From Neorhizobium sp. NCHU2750 (GTDB lineage Bacteria; Pseudomonadota; Alphaproteobacteria; Rhizobiales; Rhizobiaceae), in contig NZ_CP030828.1 in assembly GCF_003597675.1 (NCBI RefSeq), positions 446,001-510,000 of the forward strand: a DNA stretch of 64,000 nucleotides, written 5' to 3'. The notes beneath the pieces are model-generated. The model was given only the letters and a program-made list of their open reading frames with translations. It was not told where the DNA came from and did no database searches. The position numbers and the translations under genes are program-made. This document shows, piece by piece, positions 62,813 to 64,000 of the stretch (positions within the stretch are counted from its first letter, which is position 1; every line of letters begins with the position of its first letter).

Positions 62813-64000
62813 TTGAAAACCGACGATTTTCAAAATGGCGCCATGTCTTCCGGTTCCGATACGAAGCTCGTGTTCGGTGGAAAGAGCGTCGTTGGAACAT
62901 CGACCCTTCCAGTTTACGACAAGTTCAGCCGCCATGTCGTCCGACAGGTTCATCTGCCCTCTCCGGCGCAGGTGCGAGATGCCATAGATGCCCTGCAGGA
63001 GTCTTATGAAGACGATCTCCTGACGCCTTTCGAGCGAGGGGAAATCCTGTTCAAGGCTGCTGGCTTGATCGAGGAAAGGGCAGAGGAATTTGTCGAGGCG
63101 CTTCGGGTCGAGGCGGGTTTTCCTGTCTCCGATGCCCGCGGCGAGATCAGCCGCACCGTGGAGACGCTTCGGCTTTCCGCCGAGGAGGCCAGGCGGCTTG
63201 CGGGTGATATCGTGCCGGTCATGGGCGCACCCGGACAAAAGGGACGTTTCGGTTTCACGCTGCGCGTCCCACTTGGCATCGTTGCCGCGATCACACCCTT
63301 CAACGCGCCGCTCAATACGGTCGCTCACAAGGTCGGTCCGGCAATCGCGGCCGGAAACGCCGTCCTGCTCAAGCCATCGCTGCATACGCCGACGCCGTCG
63401 AATCTGCTGGCCGAGGTGCTGGTAAAAGCCGGGCTTCCGGGCCGCCGTATTGCGGTGCTGCATGGGGGTGGCGATCTCGTCAAGCTGATTGCCGAAGACC
63501 AGCGCATCCGCTTCTTCGCCTTCACCGGCTCAACCGAAGTCGGCGCGATCATCCAGCAATATGCCGGGTTGCGCCGCACGCAGATGGAACTCGGGTCGAT
63601 CGCCTTCACCTATGTGGCCGACGATGCCGACATCGACAAGGCCCTGCCCAAGATCGTCAATGCGGCGTATCGCAAGGCGGGACAGGTCTGCACCTCGGTC
63701 CAGATGCTTCTCGTCCATCGGTCGCGTATGACCGAAGTTGAGAAGAAGCTTACGCCGCTCGTGTCCGCCATGGCTCATGGCGACCCGGCTGACCCGAAGA
63801 CCCGGGTGGGGCCGGTGATCAGCCCCGAGGCGGCAGAACGTATCGAAGCCTGGGTCGAGCAGGCGGTGCGCGGGGGCGCCCGCAAGCTGGTGGGAGGAAA
63901 ACGCCAGGGACCGCTCGTTCCGGCGACCCTGCTTGCCGACGTTCCTGAGGACAGCCCGGTCGGATGCAAGGAAGTGTTCGGACCGGTCATGTCGCTGGTT
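62813..64000 (+). CDS. NAD(P)-dependent aldehyde dehydrogenase, partial
   Basis: 396 codons open to the window edge; the C-terminus is missing. Aldehyde dehydrogenase motifs are present: VPLGIVAAITPFNAPLNTVA, GNAVLLKPSLHTPTPSNLLA, FFAFTGSTEVG (cofactor loop), MELGS (general-base Glu) and AGQVCTSVQ (catalytic Cys). I propose the TTG at 62813, nine bases after GGAGG; ATG 62843 lacks a ribosome site. The subfamily resembles lactaldehyde, succinate-semialdehyde or phosphonoacetaldehyde dehydrogenases; the substrate is unknown. Confidence 0.88.
   Translation, partial: MKTDDFQNGAMSSGSDTKLVFGGKSVVGTSTLPVYDKFSRHVVRQVHLPSPAQVRDAIDALQESYEDDLLTPFERGEILFKAAGLIEERAEEFVEALRVEAGFPVSDARGEISRTVETLRLSAEEARRLAGDIVPVMGAPGQKGRFGFTLRVPLGIVAAITPFNAPLNTVAHKVGPAIAAGNAVLLKPSLHTPTPSNLLAEVLVKAGLPGRRIAVLHGGGDLVKLIAEDQRIRFFAFTGSTEVGAIIQQYAGLRRTQMELGSIAFTYVADDADIDKALPKIVNAAYRKAGQVCTSVQMLLVHRSRMTEVEKKLTPLVSAMAHGDPADPKTRVGPVISPEAAERIEAWVEQAVRGGARKLVGGKRQGPLVPATLLADVPEDSPVGCKEVFGPVMSLV

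Overview
The window is chromosomal or megaplasmid DNA from an alphaproteobacterium, most likely Rhizobiaceae (Rhizobium/Agrobacterium/Shinella type). The signs are a fructose ABC operon closely resembling rhizobial frcBCA, DUF1194 and DUF992 proteins, many LysR-controlled catabolic modules, several ABC importers and GC-rich coding sequence broken by short AT-rich promoter gaps. I see no rRNA, tRNA, CRISPR array, transposase or integrase. The window starts inside a GcvT-type FAD dehydrogenase and ends inside an aldehyde dehydrogenase.

Layout. 1-2.8 kb: dimethylglycine/sarcosine-dehydrogenase-like flavoprotein divergent from a LysR regulator. 3-7.4 kb: a small ORF, a DUF1194 vWFA-like protein, a DUF992 protein, an HtrA-like protein that has lost its catalytic triad, and glycerate kinase. 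7.7-12.5 kb: a TMAO-reductase operon (cytochrome, torD, torA) with a perfect FNR-type box upstream and an unusual chimeric tri-haem cytochrome. 12.8-17.2 kb: ROK regulator divergent from frcBCA. 17.6-19.7 kb: tail-specific protease Prc.

19.8-33.8 kb is the most unusual part. It is a compact divergent locus of nine genes. The left arm encodes a MotA/TolQ/ExbB-type channel with a long coiled-coil tail, a MotB-like single-span partner with an aspartate at the start of its membrane helix, two coiled-coil glycine-zipper lipoproteins, and an APH-type kinase fused to a CYTH-like domain. The right arm encodes an unknown protein, a trypsin-like protease with an intact triad, a 992-residue unknown protein and an 817-residue protein built from about five SPFH/band-7-like repeats. 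I know no named system with this gene set and propose it as an undescribed proton-motive-force-driven envelope or defence machine.

33.8-40.6 kb: pepT, a LysR regulator, tcuA and tcuB (tricarballylate oxidation) and a KstD-like flavoprotein. 40.8-46.6 kb: an M20 amidohydrolase, LysR regulator, RraA-like protein, amino-acid ABC importer without an ATPase, and a RidA protein. Three of these promoters carry a matching LysR-type dyad (ATAGSC-N4-CCTAT), which suggests one local regulon. 46.8-53.9 kb: siderophore uptake (esterase, TonB-dependent receptor, fhuC, fhuD, fused fhuB). 54-62.6 kb: a seven-gene minus-strand operon (ArgH-family lyase, polar amino-acid ABC importer, MmgE/PrpD protein, NodB-fold deacetylase, ureohydrolase) divergent from a LysR gene. 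The MmgE/PrpD plus C-N lyase pair suggests catabolism of iminodisuccinate or another N-substituted aspartate. 62.8 kb to the end: aldehyde dehydrogenase.
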